A stretch of DNA of 64,000 nucleotides from Linepithema humile (lineage: Eukaryota > Arthropoda > Insecta > Hymenoptera > Formicidae), in NCBI RefSeq assembly GCF_040581485.1, contig NC_090131.1, forward strand, positions 16,201,501 to 16,265,500. The letters are read 5' to 3'. Within the stretch, counting starts at the first letter, position 1, and every line of letters starts with the position of its first letter. The notes under the pieces are model-generated. The model did no database searches, was not told the origin of the DNA, and was given only the letters and a program-made list of their open reading frames with translations. Below are positions 50,428 through 63,061 of the stretch, piece by piece. The translations under genes and the position numbers were made by a program.

Positions 50428-53400
50428 GTAATGGTTCCCGCTATTACGTTCCACGCGCCGTCCTTAAAACTTCCACTGTCGGGCCGATTGATCCGTCGAT
50501 GCGATAATCGCGGTGCAAGTTACTGTCCTAAATCGTAACGGCGCAAAAAAATGATTCGCACGCGAAAGCTTCGGAAACCCGATCGCGTCGGGACATTTTT
50601 CTTTCGTGCGCGCGCGCGCGCGCGCACGCGACGATAAAGGATCGCGGCGAACGAGCGCCGGCGAGTTTGTGAGCACCGGTGGAAATGAGCGACGATAGCG
50701 GGTGATAAGTTCGGAATTTCAATGCTTCGCGCTAACCGCCGCTCTCCCGGGAGGCCGGATGGAAAAAAGGAGAGGAGGCCCTTTATGACGCCGGGGAATA
50801 TCGTGCGAGCGCGCGCTTATCTCGATAATTGCCGTTTCCATCGAGGCCGGCGTCAAATATTAAACAGCAACGCCTACGCGTGTACGCGCGGTACGCGCGG
50901 TATCGATGGTCCGTAGAATCCACACCGAGACGTCTCTTTTCCGACAATTAGTCAGGTGAAAATCCATCGGCCGCGTGAGAAATGGACGCGCGCGCGATGC
51001 AGGATCGCGAGGGATGGTCACGCGAAGCGAATGACCTACGAATAATAAAGAGCACTCTTCGAGTACCTTTCCACCCGCCTTCGATCGGAGATTACGCTCA
51101 GTCGGACGTTTTATTAGCCGGGCGCTCACGTGCGCGTGCGCGCGCGAAATATCGGCCTCGGCGAGAAATTACCGTAATTGCTGACAATACGGTTGGCAAT
51201 TAATTATATAGCATTAATTTTATAACGATGAATTCTGTCGTATGCTTATACATTTTATCGCGCGATACGATATGCGTATGCCCTTTGCTCATACGCTTTT
51301 AAAGGCTTTTCACTTCACGGCTATGAAACGCGACGGAGTTATTTTTTACGTTCAATTTCGTTATCTGGATATCACAGCTAAGTCGCCGATCATAAAGACG
51401 ACTCAAGCAAGAAACAATGCTATTATAGAGATTGCATTTGAATAATTATAAATTTTTCTATTTGAACAATCAGAAATGATTCTATTATATATGTATATAG
51501 AAATTGGACAGTGACAACCGCTGAATAATCTCATTATACTTATCAAATTGGCAATAAACGCGACAACTCGTTAAAAATCATCGACAGCTGCGAATCCAAG
51601 TTCCGCTTGTGAAGTTATCGAACGAACGCGGCCCCGAAAGATTTCTCCCAAACGGGACGCGATTGTCAGCGCTCAGTCATCGTTAGAGCTCCACTTTCTA
51701 TTGGTCAATTAGTCTAGCTCTTTAAGGAGAAGTTAACTGCCGGCGTGCTACGCGCCGTCCATTCTTGCGTAAGAGAAATCGTTACGTTGAGAGAGACAAA
51801 CGACCGGGTGCGGATTTGCACAAGGTATACGCATCTCTGGTATTTACACGCAGAAGAAGCAGAGTGTAATGTGCTGTGCGGTTTATAGCGTTACATCGAG
51901 AATCGATCGATCGGATTTACGATACGTATGCACGTAGCGCAAAGCGCGCACGATACACCAAACAACCGAGGGAAATCCAGATGCACGGGCACGAGGACGA
52001 GCCAAGGTCCACGCGCGTATAAATTATCGAAACGTAATCCCGGCCGTAACCTCTGGAATTCTGGCGAATCCCGTACGTATAACGACGATGCTCTGTCGGA
52101 AGTCCCTCTGTCCCGCTCGCGTCCTCTGCCTCCCTCTTTCTCTCCCTCTATGCCCCGGGGTAACGAGGTACACCCCCTAATAAATCCATCTGCCATAAAT
52201 CGTCGGCTAATTCGACAGGGAGGCGTATAGTTAGATCGCGTTGCGAGAGATGTAAGATCGTGGATTTAAGAACGTAACGAGGCGTGAGTCGTGATTTGCG
52301 ATTCGAAAAGTTGCGAAGCTTGCCGTACCCGAGTGGAATCGATCGCGCCATCGACCTACCACGCGTATGAAAAAACACATTTAATGTCCTTTCAACATTT
52401 CACTTTTTAACGTTAGACCAAAATTTTACGTACACTTTTTGCGATTCCCGCTGCCAATTTTCTTGCAATCGAGTTAACGACGCGACACATTTCGGTTTTA
52501 TCATATTTAACGCAACACAAATTTTGAATTCAGTTTAATTCAACATCGGTGAAAGTTCGGCTACACAAAGTTTCGCGTGTAACGGCGCGAACGCTCGGTT
52601 AATTATTCGCATCGCGAATGAGTATTAGTCAGAAGGCCGCTCTCACTTGGCGTTTACCTTTTCAGCGTCTGTCGCTTCACCTTTTCGTGAATCTATAACG
52701 TTCCGCTCGTGCTCTCTCATTCCTCTCTCCCCTCCTACCCTGACCTTATAATACGTGCATAATTCACGCTGTCGGAACAGTTGCATCGCGTGGCCTCCCT
52801 ATTAATTAGGGTCATGCACCGCGGACATGCATCAACCTCGTGCCGAGTACCGTTTGTACCTCGGTCCACGCACCTCCTCCAGCCTATTGCTTTGGTCTTA
52901 ATCGGAATTGAGTGTATTTATGGCGCAGCAATTAATTTATCTTCTTTTTCGGAGTACTAGATTAATTTCTACAGCTTACGCATAGACTTCGATAACATAT
53001 TTTTTTCATTCTTATCAACCGTGAAAGTCAACAATCAAAAGTATACGAAACTGGCGCGTAGAATTGGTGCGCAAGTGGTATTAAAACAATCACTTTTATC
53101 ATAGACGGCAATAGTAAACCACGTGGATTGAGTTCAACTAATTTTCGATACAGCGCAATGATTACGACGCTTGCACGCATCGCTCCCGGAAATAGACACT
53201 CTAGGTAAATACCTATCTCCCCGTTCTGTCCGCTTTTTGTTCGTGTTTAATTAAAAAGTAGTCAGCAGACGAGGAGAGAGTAGCTCGACCTATCCGCGTA
53301 TATATCTGATTAACGTTCGTCGTACGCCGGACGAATTTAGAGATTAATGGTCGCGACGAACGCCGACGACAGGAAAGAGCTTAATGCGTGCACTCGGACC

Positions 53401-54613
53401 GTGCGCGCTCGCGATGGAAAAAAAAAAAGGAGAGAAAGACGACGCCGGTCGGACGCGCCGATCGGCGAGGTAGGACCGATTATCCGATGAAGCAAGCGCG
53501 GATGTGGGTGGAGAGAGTTATTTCGTTAGAAAAATGATCACCGTTCATTCGTCGAGAAATCTTGCGATTGGTTTATGCGGTTTTCTTATTCGCGTCGACT
53601 ATCCCCGTGCTTAAGCTGATAAGCTATAATCTCGATATCTGCTGCGGAACTCGTACTCGTAATGGAACGCATAAGACAGTCGGATTTGAAATATAAAAGA
53701 TCTCAAAAATATAATTGTCCGTGACGAAATAAACAATAAATTCTTTTTATATTTTATCAATTTTACAGTGACAAGTTCTCTATTAATACTAAAGAATAAT
53801 ATAAAAAAATTGATATTCTTTATTAACATTGCTATTCGCAATTAGCTAATTGGAATTTATTTTCTTTGAGATAATTAATTCGGTTGAGTATAATCTTATA
53901 CCAAGAATCTTTGTTCTGTCATAACATCTGTCGAAGCGCACTCGACTATATAATCAAGCACGGCTTGTATTATATTAATTAATTTCTTGCAAAAATTATA
54001 TCAACTTGATGAAAAAGTTGCTTTTCCTTCTGGAAAAATTATCGATAATTGTCTGCAGTGGAAGAAGAAAGCGAGCCAACGGAGTTTCGCCACACATCTA
54101 CCCGCGTAATTACGTTAATTTAACGTAGAATCGATCGCACTCCCAACGTTTATCCTCGAGTCGAAAGGTCGTATGCACGACTAAAAGTCGTGGTCGCGGC
54201 GCGGAGGGGGCGTGGGTGTACCACCGACCATGATGTTCCGGGGGTAGGTAGTTGAAAATGCATTACCGCGGTCGCGGCATATGGCACGATGCACGCATGA
54301 CTCGTCAACGGGGCAGGATGATAATTATGCATCGCACGCCATACGTAATGGCATGGCTCTTACCGGCGCATCAAGAAATTAATAATTAGCGTGAGGTGGA
54401 GCAGGCCGGGCACACACAGGCGTTGCGTCACGGTGCACTTAATTAAAATAGAATAGAACGCGAAGAGCGCGAGACCGCGTTCGAACGATAGCTACCGTAG
54501 ATTTCACGTTCAATTTTCTACATAGTTGAAAAATATGGTGAATTCTTTTTCAAAACTCCATATTATGATTCATTACGATCAAAAATGTGTAAATGCTGCA
54601 TTTCTTTTTACAG
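50428..54613 (+). other. kn: kn intron 2 (4.2 kb)
   Basis: Bounded by GTAATG and TTACAG. It opens with a CpG-rich block to about 51190 that includes an alternating CG palindrome at 50606-50627. Further GC-rich blocks lie at 51600-52370, 53160-53600 and 54090-54480. Homeodomain-type TAATTA cores occur inside the GC-rich parts, for example near 52800 and 54380. That fits enhancers but proves nothing. No coding sequence recognised. Confidence 0.85.
50606..50627. repeat. alternating CG palindrome, 22 bp
   Basis: GTG, a run of CG dinucleotides, and CAC form a perfect palindrome of alternating purine and pyrimidine, 179 bp downstream of the kn exon 2 donor. It is a classic Z-DNA-prone sequence. 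Any effect is inference. Confidence 0.8.
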
Positions 54614-54677
54614 GAGTCCGAGGGCCAAAAAACGAACAACGGCATTCAGTACAGTCTACATCTACTCTACTCCAATG
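54614..54677 (+). CDS. kn: collier/knot exon 3, COE DNA-binding domain continued
   Basis: This 64-nt exon encodes residues 76-96 plus one base of codon 97. The peptide ESEGQKTNNGIQYSLHLLYS continues with N. It corresponds to the vertebrate EBF segment KTNNGIHYKLQLLYSNG, so KTNNGI and LLYSNG are the family signature. The acceptor is a strong polypyrimidine CTTTTTACAG|GAG and the donor is AATG|GTAAAT, giving a phase-1 intron. Only its 3' 12 codons are well conserved; the acidic first few codons vary among COE proteins. Read alone in another frame it looks like noise, and it became recognisable only after joining to exon 2. Confidence 0.95.
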
Positions 54678-54915
54678 GTAAATAAATTCAATCTCTTCTT
54701 CTCTGCTTAGAATTAAAATAATGAAAATAAGCCATTGATTACTTGAGCGTCATGCATATTAATCTCAATCATCAACAAATGGCAGTCAATTCAGTAACTT
54801 GTTTTTCCATGCACTTGATTATTCAGTAACTAACGCGCCGCGTATTTGCGTTAAACATTAATGTGTCCACTTTTGATAAAATTACGTACGCGTGAAATGA
54901 GATACACAGATACGA

Positions 54916-54931
54916 ATATATATATATATAT
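54916..54931. repeat. (AT)8 microsatellite
   Basis: Sixteen bases of alternating AT in kn intron 3, about 240 bp after exon 3. Confidence 0.85.
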
Positions 54932-55198
54932 CCAAATCACACTCACGCGGAAAGGCGTCACAGCCGGGTAGTCTCGAATCGATCTGTAAACGCGTATTCG
55001 TAGGGGCCGGCTGGTGGGGCACGGTAATAGCCCTATCCGCAGCGATGATGACGGGCCATCGACATTCCACACAGACACCCGGTCTCTTAGTGCCGCTAAA
55101 AAGCTCAGGGACTTTCGAGGTCCGCACGCAACAGAGACATATTTTACGTCACCGGGGCCCAGCCGCGCAAAAAGGGTCCAGCTTCCGTCTTGAAGAAG

Positions 55199-55202
55199 TG
55201 CG

Positions 55203-55236
<34 letters not shown>
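55199..55236. repeat. (CG)5(CA)13 compound microsatellite
   Basis: TG, five CG units, then thirteen CA units give 38 bases of uninterrupted alternating pyrimidine and purine in kn intron 3. Likely length-polymorphic and Z-DNA-prone. Confidence 0.9.
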
Positions 55237-55241
<5 letters not shown>

Positions 55242-58200
55242 ACGGAAAGAAGGGGGAGTAACGGGGGACGAGGCGGAAAGAAAGTAGAAGAAGCGAACGA
55301 TTCGAAGGTGGTCCGGCCAGCAGACTTTCAAAAACGCGCTCGCATTATGAACACGTTAAAAAGCCCGCGAGGCGCAATGCACGAGCTCGACAGTTTTTCG
55401 CTCCATATACGCCAACGTAACGTCAACAAACCACAGTCGTCTCTTTATCCCTCGTTCTTATCCGTCGCCACGAAATCACCCCTCGTCTACCTTTCTTCTG
55501 CCTCTTCTCTGCCTTTTCCGTCTCTTTCTTTTTTTCCTGCGGCCTCATGATGCCCTCCTCCCGTCCGCGCTGCCGAAGCCCGATCAATCAATGCAAGATT
55601 TTTGCGTTGGCTCGCTTGACTGAGGGACCGCGCTCCCATCTATGGACACTAAAACGTGTCGCCAACATCGCGAACAAGAAGCGACTAACTATTGCAAACT
55701 AAGGAATACCAACGCGCACCTCGCGCACCGTCAACCGAGTTCTTCGTCTCTCTCGCGACTTCCTTTGCCGTATTCCGGTCACCGGTTTCCTGTTTCGCGC
55801 ATTCATCCACTTTGCGAAAGAATGCATGCTCTCGTCTACGTTGCGACCCTTTCCTTATCGTCGTACAATTTTATCCGTGCTTTCTCTCGCGAACGATACC
55901 AATCGTGCGTGCGTCTTGTCGGCGGCTCGAAATTCTAATCAACGAATATGAAAAAGATTCATCTGGCAAAACGAGAACAATTGAAGAAACATTTCAATAT
56001 AATAAATTGTAGATTATAAACCAATTGGATACACTACTTTTAAATCTCTTGGTGATTCTATATGAAACGTGAATCTGCATTTCTTGGCAAAATTGAAGAA
56101 CACCTAATTTATATATCTTTGCAATTCAATTGATTAATTTGTCATTATAAAAAATAAAAGTTTATCAAGTGATAACCGCGATGAAAACAAAAGAAATCGA
56201 GTCAATTTATAATTCAATTGAATTTTGGATGTAAATACAGTGACTACATTAATCACAAGAAACTTCGAACGCTCGAAAAAAGTATCGGACGCAATGATGT
56301 AACGCAGTTTCTACGTTGTCGTACATGAGTACTAGTCATGTCCTTTACAATCGATCGGCACATTAGCGCAACTCTGATTTACGCGCCGTAGATCGGACTA
56401 TCGTGTCGCATCGCCATTTGTAAAAGTTTCATGCGCGAAATAACTTTACCGCGTTGCGCGCGCGTGACTGTTATGCCCCGAAGACAAATTGGAGCGCGAA
56501 CACGCTCTCTTCGAGTCCACTGTTATACCAGCAGATCCACATCAGGTGTGTTCCGTCGTCGCGTCGTCACCGATCGCGCTCTCAACCAGGCAATAAATCT
56601 ATAATTAAATAATAAATAAGGAGCGCTCCCTCCCGTTCGAGTTACGACGGGCTCTCGCCCATATAGGGTTGTACTTCTTTTTGTCATCGCTCGCTGCCAC
56701 TACATCTTCGCTCCGTTTCCTCCTCATCTTTCTCTTTCCTATCTTCTTTTCTTGTCTACATCGTTCACCCTTTTCTTGCGCGCTCTCCGAGCCGCGTCGT
56801 CGCGCATATGCGCGATAAGGAAGGTACGCGGATACGTGCAACGTGCTCGGCAGAATAGAGACGGAGACGAAAATACATGAGTCTACACTCGACGGAATAT
56901 CGCAGTGCATAATAAAAGCGCCGCTGATCAAGGATCGCCGATCGGGACGATACGGTGTCCGCTTTTTCGCCTGACCGTTTTTTACTTTTTTACGCGCCTT
57001 CGAACCCAGTCGCCTAGTTATGCTAATGCCGGTTGATCTAGACTTATTTGCCTCCGCTCAGCAGGACATCGCACGCGAGTCTTCTTTCTTATTCAGCACG
57101 TTCTTCACCGATTGCCTTTATCGTCGTCGCTTCGAATCGCGAAGTGCCGCGCCGTCGGCGATAAGGTTGACGCGCGGCATTCCGCGCGTTCATAATTACA
57201 TTCCACGTCCCTTAACCGATACGGGATGAATCGGTTTAGGAAAAAAAAGAATCATCCTTCTTTTCTGCAGTTTCTTTTAACATTCATTACAGTTTCCTAA
57301 GAATTAGACGATTTGTGAACGACGCTAAAGCACACAGTTAATTATGGAAGATATTTCGTAAATTTTGTAATCAATTAGTATAAAATTATTATTATTTTGT
57401 GATTAAAAAACTGGACAATATTTTACTCTAACATAATTGAAAATAAAATTGCATTCAATCATAAATTTGTATGATCGACAAAAATGAATATATTCATAAA
57501 TTTTTAAGAAATATCGTGCAAGTTATAATTTCTTCATGATTTCCATATTTCAATCAATAGTTTATATCAATCTTATTACAATCTACATATATGTTTGGAA
57601 GAACAGAATGCTTCCCACTTTTATGTTGAATCATTAGCAATTACAACTCGTGTAACAGAAAGCCAGATATTCGGGCGGAAGCTCGCAACAGTTATTCGGT
57701 CAGTTTAGCGTCGACCCGTATTTGCAAATCCTGACATGGCCAAGGATACGGTAAACCGGTCGACTGCGTACGTAACTTCCGGTAAAGCCGCGACGGTTTC
57801 TCGAGGTAATTTGTGAGCTAGTTTCGAGCGGAGTATCGTAATCCGCAATAACGTTATGCGGCGTGAGCCCAGACCTGGGCGCCCGGCGGGTCTGCGAGTC
57901 TTATGTCGGGATTACTTGGCTTACCGGGCACGCGAAGCCGGAAGCCACGGGGGTGTCTGTCCGAAATACACCCCGGGATTACCCCGGTACTCCCCCAGGA
58001 AGGAAGGAACAGTTTCGAAAACTTGCAACGCCGAAATGTGCGCGGCAAACTGTAGTTGCGATAGCGATAGCGCGCGATAATGACGTTTCAATATATAATT
58101 TTCTTAACATATTCTCTGTGAAGTAAATTGTTCTTCTTTTATAGCTATAACTACAAAAGAAAAAATTACCAACGTAAATGTTTTTCAGTTTAATTTCCCC

Positions 58201-58804
58201 TTGCGTCATATACGTGGCATATCGAGACGAGGCATCGTTTGATCTTCTCGAATTGGAAATCGCGTTTATCTTAAAACGCGCTGTGCGTACGTCGTCGAAT
58301 TCTTCGAATTCAAATTTGAAAGAACAAGCACGCAATGATAATTAATGCATTATGTGTACGTGCATTTTGCTTCCTATCTCGGTTCGTTATATCGCGGTAT
58401 TTGGCGTTACAAAGCGGTATCAGGATCGATTTAAAGAAGAAGGAGGATTGTGCATACATGCCAAATGAGAAGAACAAACCGCTTTATATCGCTGTCGACT
58501 TTAAATATTCTTTATCGTGCAACTTTTTCTCAGACATCTTTTCGGCGGTAGTGCGCTTAACAGAATTTGAACACGTTTCCGTATTCGTCGTGTTCCTTTC
58601 ATTCAAATGCCTACGCGAAACGCTTTTTTGTTCAGCGACGCTTTTTATTGAAATACGCGAAGGCAGCGATGTTACTAACAATTATCTTGATGCGCTACCT
58701 TAATGGTCAGACTAATGAGTAAATATTTTATAAACTGTATATAGTCGCTAAGAAATGGCAAGTTCTTTATCTCATTTAATTTCGCTATTCCATATCTGTT
58801 TCAG

Positions 58805-58860
58805 GTGTCAGGCAGGTGCAAGATATCTACGTCAGACTTATAGACTCCGCGACGAAACAA
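58805..58860 (+). CDS. kn: collier/knot exon 4, COE DNA-binding domain continued
   Basis: This 56-nt exon completes the split Gly codon and encodes VRQVQDIYVRLIDSATKQ (residues 98-115). Vertebrate EBF has VRTEQDLYVRLIDSMTKQ and fly Kn has ARQEQDIFVRLIDSVTKQ, so the assignment is unambiguous. The acceptor is CTGTTTCAG|GT and the donor is CAA|GTAAGT, a consensus donor, in phase 0. In relatives the next exon begins with the AIIYEGQDKNPEMC segment and leads to the zinc knuckle. I looked for that segment from 58861 to 64000 and did not find it, so intron 4 exceeds 5.1 kb. Confidence 0.96.
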
Positions 58861-59572
58861 GTAAGTACAAATCCTTCTGTGTCTCAAATTTGTAAGTTAG
58901 GCTTTTTATATAACTTATCGTATAAGAATATTTTGCTCGTTTAAAGAATCAATGTATATTTTTATCGTGGCTCCTTTAAATATTTCTTAATACGTAGTTT
59001 ATAAAATGTTATTGTTAAATATCTTTTATAACTTCTCGTGATAATCATAAATATCATGAGGATCAAGATATTTCTTTCATTTTTGCTGGATATCAATATC
59101 CAGTTCAATTCCTCAACGCATGTGTTTGATATACATGAGACAACAATTCAAGAGAGCGTACGCAATTATCTCGTTTTCAAACAATCTCTTGCGCTCTCTT
59201 TTGCGCTCTCGTTTTTACGCGACGGGGCTCGTGCGAAATCGTCGCAGCGACGCGCGCACGTGAACGGGGGTGTTATCATCTCGGCTACAAGCACTTAATT
59301 TTCCGGGGGGTTGATTCTTACCCCTCCGGGAAAGCAGGCGCACCGCCGCGCGCGGCTGTCCCATCCTGTTATCTGCGCCACGTGGCGAACTCTGCGCGCG
59401 GCCCGCGAACCACGTGTTGTGATCCCGCACCCAGGGCCGTAGATCCCGACGCGCCGATAAGGCGTAAAGAAGGATCACAACCTTCGTGCAAACGCAAATA
59501 CACGGTCAGTGATCACGGACGCGATAAGTCCTTTTATGTTCAGAGCACTTTTTAGGTTGCGACACCTTCGTG

Positions 59573-59599
59573 AGAGGTGTGTTTCGCACCTCTGCGAAA
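59573..59599. repeat. two overlapping, mutually exclusive hairpins
   Basis: AGAGGTG (59573-59579) can pair with CACCTCT (59587-59593). Alternatively TTTCGCA (59582-59588) can pair with TGCGAAA (59593-59599). The two 7-bp stems share bases, so only one can form at a time. Located in kn intron 4. Confidence 0.4.
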
Positions 59600-60981
59600 T
59601 GTCATGACACGCAGAGAAACAGCCGCGCCAAGAGAGTTAGGGTGAACATGTAGATAAAATAAGTGAGATGGACAATTTCAACACTTAAATTAAACGTAAC
59701 TTGAAAAAATGCAATGTATGCATTATCTTTCGGTACACATCGCAACTTTATTCTTTCTAAAGAATAACAGTTTGCAAAATATTAAAACATTTAAACAAAG
59801 ATATTATATATCCCTAAATGGAATTCACACATCATAAATTGTATCGTATCGATGCAAAATTAATACAAATTTCTTGAAATTATTCTGTTTCGTGTCGTGA
59901 CCTGAGCTTCTAACAAGTTCCTATAGATACGTGCACCATTTTAGCAAATTAAATCATCTTGGAGCTGGTCGGTTACGGAGGTAAGAAGAGGGTGGCGGCA
60001 GGGAGAAGAAGGTAGCGGAGGAAGGACGAAGAGGGTTGGGGAAACAGAGCTGATGTTAGTTTTAGCTGATTAAATTACTAAGCCGCGGTGGCCTTGCACC
60101 GGCAGAGACCGGTCCTCAATTCGCGATCCATTCCTTTTATTAATCGGATCCAGAATGTCATAGGGTTGAATAGTTAGAACGGAGAGAGATCGATATGTGC
60201 ATTATCTTTCGAAGCAATTGGCAAAGTAAGAAATGTATTACAGAAGATATCGAGTGCAGACATTACTTTCAAGAGCGAATTATTTACTAACTCGTAAAAA
60301 TGTCTGCTTTTATTTCATCATTTTTCGAGACAAATATTCAAAACGTGCTATTGTGTGACGTATAATAAAATTTTTTAATTGCTATTAACGTAATCGACGC
60401 ACATTTAAAATTGAAATAAAAAACATTTTCTACATTTCTATGGAAACAGAAAAACAATATTGTTATTAAGAAAAATACGATGCAAGATATATCTCTTGAC
60501 TGTAAACGCAAAACATCTATATACAAAACGTTTATAATATGCATAAATTACGAAAGAAACATGAGATATATAACGCAATCTTTTCCTTAACTTGAAGAAG
60601 CTATATCAGGGAGAAAAGGAATAGATTGAGGACACGAAAAAAGAAAAGAGGTTGAAAGTGTTCGAGAACGATTGTCCATGAGGAAGAGAAAAGCGGAAGT
60701 GATAGATAGATGCCGAGACACCCTTCCCGGTTCTATGGAGGAATCATGCTCGTAAAGGGAGTAGAAAGTTGGGTGAGAGGGGGAAGGCAGACGAGGAAAG
60801 AATCGAAAACGAGAAAGCTGCAATTTATACATCAAAGCTTCGATTGAACGCGTCTCCGCCATCCTGCCAAAGCGAGAGGAAGAGATACAGACAGGAGAAT
60901 CAATGTATATTCGTCGCGTCGGTGTGCGCCGCTACATGCAACAACTTGCGCGAAGTGTTTAGCAAATCCAGGTCGACGTAT

Positions 60982-60996
60982 CCCCCCCCCCCCCCC
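60982..60996. repeat. poly-C run, 15 bp
   Basis: Fifteen consecutive C in kn intron 4. The exact length is uncertain by nature. Confidence 0.8.
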
Positions 60997-62502
60997 TGTC
61001 CATTGTACTCTAGAAAATTGACAAACGCGAATGGGCTTATCCGTGATTAAAACGTAGAAGATAAAAGAACCGCTTTAGAGCCTGTATGTGTCGCTCGTTG
61101 CAAACTCGCTGAATCAAAAAATTAAAATTTCTTGCATATTGACAATTCTGATGATGTCTTAAAAATATAACAAATTTTACATATATCGATTATTATTGAT
61201 ATATAAATTCTTGTCAGATAAAAAAAAAATCGTGACTTAATTTCGCACAGCATAATATACGCAACAAAAAGTTTCCGATTTAATATTCTCAATTTAGAAG
61301 CACTTGTAATTTAATCCGCAAAAATATATGCATGTAATATATAGTAGTAAATACTTGTTAGAATTGCCATCGTTATTTTCACATCGAAAAGTTTGTGAAG
61401 TATGCAAACTCGTTCCACTTTCCCAGCGAGTTCCTCACAGGCGAAGCCGAGTTACGGCTTGCAAATTGCGATTCGGAAACGCGCCAACTTTTCTCGAGAC
61501 GAATCAGGTGCTCGGTTATAAATCCGCAATAATTGGCTATACCGAGTCGGCTGTTGAGCTCGTGGTGAAACTCCCCGACCCTTAAGCTTTTCCTCAATTT
61601 CTTCGCTTCTCGCCAAGGTAGGTATCTATATCAACGTTCGCTTCCTAGAATTTCAGCGAGCGAAGTACCTGTGCAACGAGACGCAAACGAACGAGAAAGA
61701 AAGAGAGAAAGAAACAAGAAGGGAAGTGGGGGAGAAAAAAGCGGATGTTGAGAACCGTGCGTTCCTCGGTGAAATTTCCAGAAAAATACGAGCTGCTTCC
61801 CGAGAAAGAAACGAGTTTTGTGCAGCGTGGCTGAATGGCGCAACAACGTACGCTTTTAAGCGCTCGAGAACGAACTTCCGGCCGGCGAGAGGGGGACGAA
61901 CGAGGGCCAGAATGCGCTTTTTCGCGGGATTAAAAATGCTAAATGGTAATTAGTTCCGGGGATAAAAAAGCATTTACAGGACGTGTGTATGGAGGAAGCG
62001 GAGAACTGCGCGGCGCCCCGTTATTCTAAATGAATGAACAACAGGAAATTGTACCTAAGCTTTTTTAAACTCTATCCAACATTGGAGGTGGTCAGCCGTC
62101 AGTACTTTTCTCACCGCAAAGTCGATGTGGTCGGTGTTTGCAAGAACGGAGTGCGTGTATTCGGAATCGAATTATACGGCGGACGTTCCTTTGCATCGTT
62201 TGATCGAGGATTTCTTTCCTTTACAATCGACGTGACGCTAGTGAGTCCACAGCTTAAGTTATCGAATCAGCCTCGGGCATAAAGTGCCTGCAGCTAATGC
62301 TGAAATATGAGTATTTAACCATAGATTAAGGAAATAATAAGTTCGAGATAAGTTAATCCTGGGCAGATAAGGAGAGAAAGAGAGGCCGACGCTCCCCTCA
62401 GGGCGGTGGACATTCTTCTGGGGGCGAGGGTTAACCCTGTATGCATGTTGTTCGGCATATGTGTGAGAGGCCGCGGGAGTTGCTCGGCCGATATAGAGGG
62501 GG

Positions 62503-62516
62503 ATTCCCAGGGGACT
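62503..62516. promoter_or_regulatory. COE/EBF binding site, one mismatch
   Basis: The sequence ATTCCCAGGGGACT matches the COE/EBF consensus ATTCCCNNGGGAAT at 11 of 12 specified bases and contains the full core TCCCNNGGGA at 62505-62514. It lies in a GC-rich block of kn intron 4, about 500 bp from a perfect site. Binding by Collier itself is inference. Confidence 0.6.
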
Positions 62517-63002
62517 TTTGGAATCGATTCGGGATGGAAATCATTACGGCAGATTTGAATGACTATCTTCGAATTTATCTGCTCCCTTCACTACTTGCTT
62601 TTCTCCTCGTACCACCGCCATCTTCGAGGGCTCCGAGAGAACGACGCTACGGTTTTATTACTGTACACGCCGATTCTTTTTTCACCGAGCGATACCAGTC
62701 TGTTGCTCGCTGATTTCGATTATACAATAAACGTAAGATCGACAATAACGTTTTCGTCGACTTCGAACATTGTCCGGTTATTGTGAGATCAATGAAATCG
62801 ATAAGATCACAGAGTGATGTAGTTCATCATTTCCAAGTATGTTTGGAGATACGCGCTAAAATCTTTCACTTCTGCACAACAGACTGATGTGCAGAAATTT
62901 GGCGAGATTTCAGCTTTGAAAAATTTTATTTCAGTAAAAGTTAATATTATGATTATGAACGAACATTCCGAAGGACTCACCGCTATAAGTCCTTAGTAAG
63001 TA

Positions 63003-63016
63003 ATTCCCGTGGGAAT
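63003..63016. promoter_or_regulatory. perfect COE/EBF binding site
   Basis: ATTCCCGTGGGAAT matches the palindromic consensus ATTCCCNNGGGAAT at every specified base. The symmetry extends further: TAATTCCC and GGGAATTA flank a GT centre at 63001-63018. COE proteins bind such inverted half sites as dimers. In Drosophila, Collier is known to maintain its own expression in some lineages, so an intronic autoregulatory enhancer is the natural reading. Confidence 0.7.
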
Positions 63017-63042
63017 TAAACTGCGGCGGGGGCCCAAACATT

Positions 63043-63061
63043 CTCCTGGTGGGACCAGGAG
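63043..63061. repeat. short perfect inverted repeat, 8-bp arms
   Basis: CTCCTGGT and ACCAGGAG flank a GGG centre, 26 bp after the perfect COE site. It could be a dimer binding site, or a hairpin in the pre-mRNA. Function unknown. Confidence 0.5.

Larger units (their letters stand above)
54678..58804 (+). other. kn: kn intron 3 (4.1 kb)
   Basis: Bounded by GTAAAT and TTTCAG. It contains an AT repeat (54916-54931), a CG/CA tract (55199-55236), pyrimidine-rich sequence around 55430-55550, CpG-rich stretches at 56290-57240 and 57660-58090, and an AT-rich stretch between them at 57290-57650. No additional exon recognised. Confidence 0.85.

Noticed and set aside
51643..51660. TCCC and GGGA half sites near 51650
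   Set aside because: The half sites are separated by four bases and not two, so this is not a COE site.
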